From contig JAGFNW010000033.1 of assembly GCA_017592665.1 (NCBI GenBank), positions 19,843 to 83,842 of the forward strand: DNA of 64,000 nucleotides, read 5' to 3'. Source of the DNA: Streptosporangiaceae bacterium NEAU-GS5. Lineage in GTDB: Bacteria > Actinomycetota > Actinomycetes > Streptosporangiales > Streptosporangiaceae. A program made the position numbers and the translations under genes. The notes below the pieces were generated by a model. That model did no database searches. It was not told where the DNA came from and saw only the letters and a list, made by a program, of their open reading frames with translations. This document shows, piece after piece, positions 25,336 to 33,476 of this stretch; the first letter of the stretch is position 1; every line of letters starts with the position of its first letter.

Positions 25336-26384
25336 CGAAAGACGAGATCGAACTGGTGGCCCGGGCACGACCCGAGGTCGCCCCCTACTCCCCCGACGCC
25401 AGGCGCGCCGCCCGGGCCCGGCTGGCCTGGGATCGGCCCCGCCGGTCTCTCACCGTTCCGCTGGCCTTTTCCGGCGCCCTGGTCACGGCCGCGGCCGGCG
25501 CGGTGATCGTGGCCCAGCTCCCTGACAAGCAGCCGGCCGAGCCGACTGTTTCCACCTCGACCGTGGTGGCCCTGCCGACGACGGTGTCCAAGATGTCCGC
25601 CGAGGAGGTCCTCGGCCGGGCCGCGAAGGCCACCGGGACCGAGCTGGATCCACGGCCCGACCAGTTCATCCAGGTCAGCTCCGAGACCATGTACGGCGCG
25701 TTCAGGTTCGGCGACGGCGACCAGGAGACGCGCTACCTCTACCGGACCAAACGGACCATCTGGCAGTCGGCCGACGGAACCAAGGACGGCTCGCTGAAGA
25801 TCGAGCATCTGACGCCCAAGGCATATCCCGGCTGGCCCATCCCGCCGCAGGCCAACGAGGAGGCCGGGAAGACCGAGATGATGCGGCTGCCCGCATGCAC
25901 GAACTCGGGTGTCGCCCGGACCGACTACGAGTTCCTCAAGACGCTGCCGACCGGCACGAAGGCCATGCGCGAGTTCCTCTACAACCGCTATGACGCCGGA
26001 AAGGAGCCGGGAAGGGCCGACTCCGAGGCCTGGACGGCCATGGGCGACCTGCTCCGGGAGACCTATGTGCCGGCCGAGCAGCGCGCCGCCCTGTTCCGCG
26101 CGGCGGCCACGATCCCCGGCGTGATCGTGACCGAGAACGAGGAGGACGCGGCCGGCCGCAAGGGCATCGGCGTCGGCCTGGTCTCGGCGGGGGTGCGCGA
26201 GGACATCATCATCGACCCGACGACGTATGAGTATCTCGGCGAGCGCGGGGTCGTGGTGAACGCCGAGGAGGCCAAGTCGCCGGTCGGCAGCCTGGTCGCC
26301 TCGACGGCGCAGCTGGAGATGACGGTCGCCGACACCGCCCCGGTCGTCGACGACCCCAGCTCCTCCTGCGGCGAAGTCCACTGA
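25332..26384 (+). CDS. CU044_5270-family membrane-anchored protein, partner of the sigma factor
   Basis: The 350-residue protein has a short cytoplasmic N-terminus rich in Arg and one transmembrane helix (LTVPLAFSGALVTAAAGAVIV, about 40-60). A large extracellular domain follows. Such proteins occur in actinobacteria directly behind ECF sigma factor genes with overlapping codons, as here. They may work as atypical anti-sigma or sensor proteins, but no function is proven. It ends just before a strong hairpin terminator. Confidence 0.72.
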   Translation: MTKDEIELVARARPEVAPYSPDARRAARARLAWDRPRRSLTVPLAFSGALVTAAAGAVIVAQLPDKQPAEPTVSTSTVVALPTTVSKMSAEEVLGRAAKATGTELDPRPDQFIQVSSETMYGAFRFGDGDQETRYLYRTKRTIWQSADGTKDGSLKIEHLTPKAYPGWPIPPQANEEAGKTEMMRLPACTNSGVARTDYEFLKTLPTGTKAMREFLYNRYDAGKEPGRADSEAWTAMGDLLRETYVPAEQRAALFRAAATIPGVIVTENEEDAAGRKGIGVGLVSAGVREDIIIDPTTYEYLGERGVVVNAEEAKSPVGSLVASTAQLEMTVADTAPVVDDPSSSCGEVH

Positions 26385-26405
26385 CCCACCCACTCACGAC
26401 CCCGA

Positions 26406-26443
26406 AACGGGTCTTCAGCGGCTGGGACCGCTGAAGACCCGTT
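26406..26443. terminator. Bidirectional hairpin terminator
   Basis: A perfect 16-bp stem (AACGGGTCTTCAGCGG with its complement) closes a six-base loop. It lies between the ends of two convergent genes and fits termination in both directions. It has no clear U-tract, as is common in high-GC genomes. Confidence 0.85.
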
Positions 26444-26452
26444 GATGGTCGC

Positions 26453-27667
26453 CTAGCGCAGGGACCGGAAGCCGGCGCGAAGCTCATTCACGAAGAGCTC
26501 CGGCTGCTCCCAGGCGGCGAAGTGACCGCCCTTTTCGAGCCGGTTGTAGTGGACGAGGCCGGGGTATGCCTTCTCGGCCCAGCTCTTCGGTGCCTGGTAG
26601 AGCTCGTCCGGGAAGACGCTCACCGCCACCGGGATCCGCACGCCCTTCACTCCGAAGAACGAGAACTTGTTCTCGGCGTACAGCCGCGAGGCGGAGACGC
26701 CGCTGTCCGTCAGCCAGAACAGCGTGACGTTGTCCAGGACGTCGTCGCGGGTCAGGCCCTCGGGCACGCCGTTGACCGAGCGGGTGATCAGAGCCAGGCT
26801 CTTCGGGTCGTGGTCGAGAATCCACGCGGCGAGGAACACCGGCGAGTCGGCCAGCCCGGTCAGCGTCTGCGGGCGCTGCGCCATCTGGATGGCGTACGAG
26901 ACGTGCTTCCACGTGAAGTCGAGCTGCTCGCAGGCCCGCCGCTCCTCCTCGGAGAGGCCGGCCGGCAGGTGCTCGAGCGCGCCGGCCGCTCCGATGATGT
27001 TCTCCTGGAACAGCGTGTCGATCTCCGGCGGAACGACGCCGGCCATGTTGGTGTGGATGCCGAGCAGCCCTTCCGGCTCCTGCGCGCCCATCAGGTCGGT
27101 GACGATCGCGCCCCAGTCGCCGCCCTGCGCGACGTACCTGTCGTAGCCGAGGCGCTTCATCAGCTCCGCCCAGGCACGGGCGATGTGATCGGGGCCCCAC
27201 CCGGGGCCCGCCGGCTTGCCCGAGAATCCATAGCCGGGCATGGACGGGATGACCACGTGGAAGGCGTCCTCGGCGCGGCCGCCGTGGGCCGTGGGGTCGG
27301 TGAGCGGTTCGACGATCTTCAGCTGCTCGATGACCGAGCCGGGCCATCCGTGCGTGACGATGACCGGCAGAGCGTTCTCGTGCTTCGAGCGGACGTGGAC
27401 GAAGTGGATGTCCAGCCCGTCGATCTCGGTGACGTACTGCGGCAGCGAGTTCAGCCGCGCCTCGACCACCCGCCAGTCGTACTCCTCCGCCCAGTAGCGC
27501 GCGAGCTCCTGGATGGTCGCGAGCTGTACGCCCTGGGACTGGTCGGCGACGGTCTCCTTGTCGGGCCAGCGGGTGGCCACGACGCGGGCGCGCAACGCCT
27601 CGAGGTCGGCATCCGGGACCTGCACCGTGAACGGGCGGATCGCCGGGTTGTCGCTGGTGAAAGACAC
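26453..27667 (-). CDS. Epoxide hydrolase (EphB/microsomal type)
   Basis: The 404-residue alpha/beta hydrolase begins with an EHN domain (FTVQVPDADLEALRARV, about 10-120). It then has the oxyanion motif HGWPGS, the nucleophile in GGDWGAIV and the acid-base His in GGHFAAWEQP. It opens epoxides to diols. The GTG at 27667 is preceded by AAGGAG and is clearly the start; the long frame upstream is not coding. It is divergent from the large LuxR regulator, which may control it. Confidence 0.9.
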   Translation of the reverse strand: MSFTSDNPAIRPFTVQVPDADLEALRARVVATRWPDKETVADQSQGVQLATIQELARYWAEEYDWRVVEARLNSLPQYVTEIDGLDIHFVHVRSKHENALPVIVTHGWPGSVIEQLKIVEPLTDPTAHGGRAEDAFHVVIPSMPGYGFSGKPAGPGWGPDHIARAWAELMKRLGYDRYVAQGGDWGAIVTDLMGAQEPEGLLGIHTNMAGVVPPEIDTLFQENIIGAAGALEHLPAGLSEEERRACEQLDFTWKHVSYAIQMAQRPQTLTGLADSPVFLAAWILDHDPKSLALITRSVNGVPEGLTRDDVLDNVTLFWLTDSGVSASRLYAENKFSFFGVKGVRIPVAVSVFPDELYQAPKSWAEKAYPGLVHYNRLEKGGHFAAWEQPELFVNELRAGFRSLR

Positions 27668-27853
27668 GTGGATCTCCTTGTTCGGGTCGGCGGCCCTGCG
27701 CTGCCGACTCATCCACGGTCGCGAAAACGGGCCTGCTTCGGCCCAGTGGAAACCCCGGGGTTGATCCCCGGGGGTGGATACCGGCAAAACTATCGAAACG
27801 TGACGAACGGCATTAATCTGGGGAGAATGGACCAGATCCGGAAGGGTCGAACC
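27668..27853. promoter_or_regulatory. Divergent promoter region, epoxide hydrolase / LuxR regulator
   Basis: The 186-bp spacer is partly AT-richer around 27785-27820 (AAAACTATCGAAACGTGACG). It includes an inverted repeat CCCCGGGGTTGATCCCCGGGG near 27753-27773. No gene is present. It should hold promoters of both genes and possibly the LuxR binding site. Confidence 0.5.
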
Positions 27854-30652
27854 ATGGGGGCGCCTGTCGCTGCTCCGCAGGTGGCGCTGCGGGGCCGCGG
27901 TCAGGAGACCGCCGTGCTGGATCAAACGCTCGCCACCGCACGTGGGGGCGGCAGCGCCGTCCTGATCCTTCGTGGTGAGGCGGGGATCGGGAAGACCGCG
28001 CTGCTCGACTACGCGGCCGACCGGGCGGCCGGATGCCGCATCATCGCCACCACGGGCATCGAGCCGGAGGCGGAGCTTCCGTACGCGGGCCTGCACCAGC
28101 TCTGCGCACCCCTGCTGGGCCGCCTCCATGACCTGCCAGGACCGCAGCGCGAGGCGCTGTCGGTCGCCTACGGAATGCGTGATGGCGCGCCGCCGAGCCC
28201 GTTTCTCGTGGGCTTGGCCCTGCTCGGCCTGCTGGCCGGCGCCGCCCAGCGGCAGCCGCTGCTCTGCGTCGTCGATGACGCGCAGTGGCTCGACGAGGAG
28301 TCCATGAGGGTGCTGGCGTTCGTCGCCAGACGGCTGCTGGCCGAGCCCGTGGCCTTGATCATCACCCTGCGTGAGGACGACCATGAGCTGGCGGGGCTCC
28401 CCGAGCTGATCGTCGGGGGTCTCAACGAGGCCGACGCGCGCGCCCTGCTGGCGTCCGCCGTACCGACGCCGCTCGACCCGTCCGTGCGGGACCGGATCGT
28501 GGCCGAGGCACACGGCAACCCGATGGCCCTGCTGTGCCTGCCGCGCACGCTCACACCTGCCGAACTGGCCGGCGGTTTCTGGCTGCCGGGAAGGCGTCCT
28601 TTGACGAGCCGCCTCGAAAACGCGTTCTTCCAGCAGTTCGCGGCGCTGCCGCCGGACAGCCGGCGGCTGCTGCTGATCGCCGCCGCCGACCCGACCGGGG
28701 ACGAGCATCTGCTGTGGCGTGCGGCCCGTTCGCAGGGGATTCCCGTCGACGCCGCGGCGCCGGCCCAGGCGTCCGGACTGGTCGAATTCGGCCCGGGGGT
28801 ACGGTTCCACCACCCTCTTGTGCGTTCGGCCATCTATCAGGGGGCGGGCGCGTCGGATCGCCGGGCCGCGCACAAGGCCCTGGCCACGGCCACCAACCCA
28901 CGCGTCGATCCCGATCGGCGGGCATGGCACCGCGCCGGCGCCGACGCCCGCCCTCACGAGAGCGTCGCCGCCGAACTGGAGCGCGCGGCAGGCCGGGCGC
29001 AGAGCAGAGGGGGCGCCGCCGCGGCGGCCTCATTCCTACGGCGGGCGGCCGAACTGACGCCCAATCCCGCGCGCCGCGTCACCCGGTCGCTGGCGGCCGC
29101 GGAGGCCCAGATCGAGGCGGGCGGGGCGGAGCAGGCGTACGAACTGCTCGCGGTCGCCGACGCGGCCCCATTGGACGACCTGCAGCGCGCCCAGCTCGAA
29201 CGGCTGCGGGCCCGGCTGGCGTTCGCCCAGCTGAGAAGCGGGAACGCGCCCGGGCTTCTGCTCGAGGCCGCGCGAAAACTGGCCCCGCTCGACGCCGCCC
29301 TCGCCCGGGACACGCTGCTCGAAGCGGCCGGCGCCGCGATCTTCGCAGGGCGGCTCAACACGGGACCAGGCGAACGGGAGGTGGCCGAGGCCGTACGTGC
29401 CGGACCGCCGCCGTCGTCGCCGCCGCGCATGGTGGACGTGCTTTTGGACGGCATGACCGCCTCAGTCGTCGACGACTACGCCACCGGGGCCGAGGCTCTG
29501 CGCCGCGGCCTGCGGGCCGTACTGGAAGAACAGCGAGTGGACCCGGCGGACGCGGACATGACCTGGCTGTGGCTGGCGTTCCGGGTGGCGCCCGAGCCTG
29601 TCGCGGCGGAGCTGTGGGACGACGGCGCATGGTACGAACTGGCGGACGGCGCCGTCGCCCTGGCCCGCAAAGCCGGGGCGCTGGCGATACTCCCCATGGC
29701 GCTCACCTATCAAGCGTGCTTCCACGTGCACGCGGGCGAGTTCACTGCCGCGGACGCTCTGATCGACGAGGCGACCGCGATCTCGGACGCCACGGGCGGC
29801 GTGCCCATGATGCACACCTCGCTCGTGCTCGCCGCCTGGAAGGCCGACGAGCCCGCGGCGCTGGACCACATCCAGAGCACCATGGCCGAGGTCGGCGCCA
29901 GAGGCGAGGGGCGGGCGCTCAGCCTGGGCGAATACGCGACCGCGCTGCTCTACAACGGCCTCGGCCGCTACGGCGAGGCGCTTGCGTCGGCCGAGCGCGC
30001 CTGCGCGTATGAGGATCTGGGATTCTTCGGCTGGTCCCTGGTCGAACTCATCGAGGCCGCCGTACGCTCCGGCAGGCCCGAGGCCGCGGCGACGGCGATG
30101 GACCAGCTCACCGAACGCACGCGCGCCAGCGGCACCGAGTGGGCCCTGGGCATGCAGGCCCGCTCCCGGGCGCTGCTCGGCGACGGCGACGCGCTCTATC
30201 AGGAGGCCATCGAGCATCTCGGGCGCTGCCGGGCCGCCGCGCACCTGGCTCGCGCCCGCCTGCTGTACGGCGAGTGGCTCCGCCGTCAGAACCGCCGCAT
30301 GGAGAGCCGTGCCCAGCTGGGTCCCGCGTACGAGGCGTTCAGCGAGATGGGCGCGCACGGCTTCGCCGAGAGGGCCGGCAGAGAGCTGACGGCGACCGGA
30401 GAAACCGCGCGCAAGCGGACCGTCGCCACCGCTACCGCGCTCACCAGCCAGGAGACCCAGATCGCGGGGCTGGCCAGAGACGGCCACACCAACGACGAGA
30501 TCGCCGCGCAGCTGTTCATCAGCCCGCGCACGGTCGAATGGCACCTCGGCAACGTGTTCGCCAAGCTCGGCCTCAGCTCCCGCCGTCAGCTTCGCACGAG
30601 GATCCCCCCACCGAGCCCGGCCGCGTCGAATCCGCGCCGGAAAGCCGTATGA
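27854..30652 (+). CDS. Large LuxR-family (LAL) ATP-binding transcriptional regulator
   Basis: The 932-residue protein has an N-terminal AAA/NTPase domain with Walker A GEAGIGKTALL (about 45) and Walker B LLCVVDDAQWLD (about 140). A long alpha-helical TPR-like middle follows. The C-terminal LuxR helix-turn-helix carries ALTSQETQIAGLARDGHTND, then ISPRTVEWHLGNVFAKLGL. Such MalT-like regulators sense a small molecule or protein and activate nearby genes. The ATG at 27854 has GGAAGGG seven bases upstream and is preferred to the ATG at 27827. It is convergent with the DUF4143 ATPase gene. Confidence 0.9.
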   Translation: MGAPVAAPQVALRGRGQETAVLDQTLATARGGGSAVLILRGEAGIGKTALLDYAADRAAGCRIIATTGIEPEAELPYAGLHQLCAPLLGRLHDLPGPQREALSVAYGMRDGAPPSPFLVGLALLGLLAGAAQRQPLLCVVDDAQWLDEESMRVLAFVARRLLAEPVALIITLREDDHELAGLPELIVGGLNEADARALLASAVPTPLDPSVRDRIVAEAHGNPMALLCLPRTLTPAELAGGFWLPGRRPLTSRLENAFFQQFAALPPDSRRLLLIAAADPTGDEHLLWRAARSQGIPVDAAAPAQASGLVEFGPGVRFHHPLVRSAIYQGAGASDRRAAHKALATATNPRVDPDRRAWHRAGADARPHESVAAELERAAGRAQSRGGAAAAASFLRRAAELTPNPARRVTRSLAAAEAQIEAGGAEQAYELLAVADAAPLDDLQRAQLERLRARLAFAQLRSGNAPGLLLEAARKLAPLDAALARDTLLEAAGAAIFAGRLNTGPGEREVAEAVRAGPPPSSPPRMVDVLLDGMTASVVDDYATGAEALRRGLRAVLEEQRVDPADADMTWLWLAFRVAPEPVAAELWDDGAWYELADGAVALARKAGALAILPMALTYQACFHVHAGEFTAADALIDEATAISDATGGVPMMHTSLVLAAWKADEPAALDHIQSTMAEVGARGEGRALSLGEYATALLYNGLGRYGEALASAERACAYEDLGFFGWSLVELIEAAVRSGRPEAAATAMDQLTERTRASGTEWALGMQARSRALLGDGDALYQEAIEHLGRCRAAAHLARARLLYGEWLRRQNRRMESRAQLGPAYEAFSEMGAHGFAERAGRELTATGETARKRTVATATALTSQETQIAGLARDGHTNDEIAAQLFISPRTVEWHLGNVFAKLGLSSRRQLRTRIPPPSPAASNPRRKAV

Positions 30653-30691
30653 CCGACCGCTCTGCCGCCCAGCGCCACGCTCCGGACATCG

Positions 30692-31954
30692 CTAGCCGGC
30701 CGTCGTCTCCCATAGGGCGCTGACCGGAACGGCCAGCATCCGGTCTCCGAAGGAGAAGGTCTGTGTGCCGGTGTGCAGGACCAGCCCCGCGATGAAGTCG
30801 GCGCCTATCCGTCCGGCAAGGTGGCGAAGCCCTTTGAAGTCGTCGGGTCGTACGGTGGACGCGGCTTTGATCTCGATGCCCACGACCTGGCCTTGGCGGC
30901 TCTCCAGGACGGCGTCCACCTCCACCTGGTCCTTGGTGCGGTAGTGAAACAGGTCGACCAGGGTGTCCGCCCAGGTCGTCTGCCGGGCGAGTTCCATCAG
31001 AACGAAGCCTTCGAGCAGCGGACCGAACGCGGAACCGGGCCGAAGGAGGCTGTGGGCGTCGACGCCGAGCAGGTTTGCGGCCACGCCGGAGTCGACAAAG
31101 GCGACCTTGGGGGTGTGCACGGCCCGGCTGCTCACGTTCTTCGACCACGCGGGGATGCGCTTGATCAGGAAGACCTCCTCCAGCAACGCGAGGAATCTGG
31201 TCGTGGTCGTGCCGGGCAGACCGAGATCGCGGCCCAGCGCCTGGACGATGAGGAGTTGGCCGGAGCGTGCCGCCAGCGATTTGATCAACGCGCGCAGCTC
31301 GGCGGTGCGCTCGATCTCCGACAGCCGCATCACGTCGCGGTTGATCAGGTCGCCGACGTAGGAGTCGAAGAAGCGCTGTCGGCGCCGGGGGTTGGTGCGG
31401 GCGACGGCCTCGGGGAACCCGCCGCGGACCAGGCGGTCGACATAGTCGGCTCGGGTGAGCTGTGAGGTGTGCCGCAGGGCCGGCCCGGTGGTGAACACCG
31501 CGTCGATGAAGCCGGCGGGGCGGCCGTCGATCTCACTTTGCGCGAAAGGCCATAGCTCGACGGTCTCCATCCGCCCAGGGAGGGTGTCCGGCAGGCCGCG
31601 CAGGGCAAGCAGCCGCGAAGAGCCGGTGAGCAGATACCTACCAGGCCTGGGGTCGGCGTCCACCTGGGATTTGATCGCGAGAAGCAGCTCTGGGGCGCGC
31701 TGGATCTCGTCGATGACCATGGCGCCCGGAAAGTCGACGAAGCCGCTGGGATCGCTCAACGCCGCCTGCAGGGTCAGCGGATCGTCGAGGTCGCGCCACT
31801 CGGCGCCGTCTGTCTTCACCAGCCGCCGGACCAAGGTGCTCTTGCCGGACTGCCGTGCGCCGTTGACCAGGACGACACGCGTGTCGGACAGGGCATCCAC
31901 CACCACTTGCTCCGCATGACGGCGGATCAAGTGCCCGAACGGCGTGCTGACCAT
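30692..31954 (-). CDS. AAA_14/DUF4143 ATPase
   Basis: The 420-residue protein has Walker [16 protein letters not shown] at about 35 and Walker B AMVIDEIQRAPELL at about 80. A DUF4143 winged-helix and nuclease-like C-terminus follows, with EVDAVLESRQGQVVGIEIKA, a pattern like PD-(D/E)xK nucleases. Such proteins are common in bacteria and archaea, spread patchily and have no firmly known role. Four 23-bp direct repeats lie in front of its start. The setting suggests an accessory gene. Confidence 0.85.
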   Translation of the reverse strand: MVSTPFGHLIRRHAEQVVVDALSDTRVVLVNGARQSGKSTLVRRLVKTDGAEWRDLDDPLTLQAALSDPSGFVDFPGAMVIDEIQRAPELLLAIKSQVDADPRPGRYLLTGSSRLLALRGLPDTLPGRMETVELWPFAQSEIDGRPAGFIDAVFTTGPALRHTSQLTRADYVDRLVRGGFPEAVARTNPRRRQRFFDSYVGDLINRDVMRLSEIERTAELRALIKSLAARSGQLLIVQALGRDLGLPGTTTTRFLALLEEVFLIKRIPAWSKNVSSRAVHTPKVAFVDSGVAANLLGVDAHSLLRPGSAFGPLLEGFVLMELARQTTWADTLVDLFHYRTKDQVEVDAVLESRQGQVVGIEIKAASTVRPDDFKGLRHLAGRIGADFIAGLVLHTGTQTFSFGDRMLAVPVSALWETTAG

Positions 31955-31970
31955 GGTTCATCATCGCACC

Positions 31971-32057
31971 TGATGGTGAAATGGTCGCTACTTTGGTGGT
32001 GAGTTGGTCGCAAGGTTGGTGGTGAATCGGTCGCTGGCGTGGCGGTGATCTAGGCGC
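31971..32057. repeat. Four direct repeats with exact 23-bp spacing
   Basis: Units of pattern TGGTGGTGANNYGGTCGC start at 31971, 31994, 32017 and 32040. The last, more diverged copy overlaps the end of the HNH lipoprotein gene. The regular spacing of about two helical turns resembles iterons or a cooperative operator. They lie directly upstream of the DUF4143 ATPase start. Confidence 0.8.
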
Positions 32058-32844
32058 ACTGGGCGAGCATGGTGGCTTTGTCGGGGGCGGTGACGGGGAG
32101 GTCGTATTTGAGGGCCACCTGGGCGAAGCGGACGGCGTAGGAGCAGCGGATGCGCTTTTGGGGCGGCAGCCAGGAGGCGGGCCCGGAGTCGCCCTTGGAG
32201 GCGTTCTGGGAGCCGTCGACCGGCATGAGGTTGAGCGGGTCGTTGGCGATCCGCTTGCGCTTGGCGTCCGTCCACCGGGCGGCGCCCATCTGCCAGTCGT
32301 AGGACAGCGGCATGATGTGGTCGATCTGCACCTCGGCGGCGTCGGCCTTGCGCCAGTCGATGGTCTTGCCGGTGTAGGGGTCGTGCAGGGTCATCGAGAC
32401 CAGCACGCAGTCGGAGCCGTCGCGGAACTTGACCTTCTCGCCGTCGCGTTTCAGCACGTCGTTGCGGGTGTCGCAGCCGTTGTGCGCGTACGGGATGTCG
32501 TCGGCGTTGTCGGCCCAGGCGTAGCCGAACTCGTCGCGGTCATAGCCGGTCTTCGGTCCGCGGCCCTTGGTGGGCACCTTGTCGATCAGGTCGCGCGCCT
32601 TGGCGCGCTCCTTGTCAGACGTGATCGCGGCGAGGCCGGGCTTCGTGCCTTCGGGATTGTCGAGCGGGTCGGTGGCGCGGTCGTCGCCGGAGCCTTTGGA
32701 ATCGCCTTTGGAGTCCGACTTGGAATCGGACTTCGAGTCGCCCTTGGACTTGTGATTCCCACCCTTGTCGAGTTTGCCGAGGTCACCGCACCCGGCTAAG
32801 GCAACCGCCAGAACCAGACCGAGGACTGCCCTGGATCCGCGCAC
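32050..32844 (-). CDS. Secreted HNH-family nuclease lipoprotein
   Basis: The 264-residue protein starts with a lipoprotein signal (MRGSRAVLGLVLAVALAGC; Cys19). A Ser/Lys/Asp repeat linker follows (KSKGDSKSDSKSDSKGDSKG). Its GmrSD/DUF1524-type HNH domain has EVQIDHIMPLSYDW, then NDPLNLMPVDGSQNASKGD. It should be a surface-anchored DNase, possibly for nutrient or DNA processing. It starts at GTG. Single-domain secreted proteins of this kind are widespread in actinobacteria. Confidence 0.82.
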   Translation of the reverse strand: MRGSRAVLGLVLAVALAGCGDLGKLDKGGNHKSKGDSKSDSKSDSKGDSKGSGDDRATDPLDNPEGTKPGLAAITSDKERAKARDLIDKVPTKGRGPKTGYDRDEFGYAWADNADDIPYAHNGCDTRNDVLKRDGEKVKFRDGSDCVLVSMTLHDPYTGKTIDWRKADAAEVQIDHIMPLSYDWQMGAARWTDAKRKRIANDPLNLMPVDGSQNASKGDSGPASWLPPQKRIRCSYAVRFAQVALKYDLPVTAPDKATMLAQCA

Positions 32845-33476
32845 GCCTTACCCCCAGAACACCCCAGATCATGAAATTTCCTAGTCTAGGTATAGCAAAG
32901 ATGTTCTGGTCCCCGCATCGCCCCAGGCCAACAAGCCCCCAAAGCCCCCCACCCCATCCGCGATGCACGCCCCGCCCGAGCCGCCGCCCCGCCCGAGCCA
33001 CCCGCGCCGCCGCCCCCGCCATCCCCCGCACGCGACGCCGCCCCCCCGCCATCCCCCGCACGCCTCGCCCCGCCCCGGCACGCGATGTACACCCGCTCTC
33101 GCCCCGCCCGCGACGCAGCCCCCGCCCCGCACGCGACACGGCCCCCCCTCGCCCCCCTCGCCCGCCTCGCCCCGCCCCACACGCGACGTTGCCCCGCACG
33201 CCACGCCCGCCGCCACGGACGGGGAGGTGCCGGGGAGGTGCCGGGAGCGGTGGAGAGGTGGCAGGGGCGGGGGGTGGCAGCACCCTTTCGATGGCGAATT
33301 CGCTGGGGTCTAATCCGATGCGTGGGAAACGCCGCGCTCAGTTGCCCGGCCGTGCCTCTTCGCGGGGAGCGGCCCACGGTGGCCGCGTTGCCGCTGAGCA
33401 CAGCGCGCATTGGCGGGGGGCGGCCCACGGTGGGCGCGTTGCCGCTGAGTACAGCGCGTAGTGGCGGGGGGCGGCG
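32845..33476. other. Long C-rich spacer with a 51-bp tandem duplication at its right end
   Basis: Bases 32845-32900 carry an AT-richer patch with the palindrome CCTAGTCTAGG (32880-32890) and may hold the promoter of the HNH gene. Bases 32910-33280 are C-rich low-complexity DNA of the CCCCGCC/CACGCGAC type, with no believable gene. Bases 33369-33470 consist of two 51-bp copies (33369-33419, 33420-33470) differing at only a few positions, directly in front of the FtsX-type permease. Confidence 0.7.
33369..33470. repeat. Two 51-bp tandem repeats upstream of the permease
   Basis: Each copy starts GCGGCCCACGGTGG and includes GTTGCCGCTGAGYACAGCGCG. They occupy the promoter region of the following gene, so copy number could affect its expression. 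Confidence 0.85.

Noticed and set aside
27854..28957. N-terminal extension of the epoxide hydrolase frame upstream of 27667
   Set aside because: It runs antisense through the LuxR gene, and a strong AAGGAG marks the real GTG start.
31971..32057. 23-bp-spaced repeats as a CRISPR array
   Set aside because: The period is far too short to hold repeat plus spacer and no cas genes are near.
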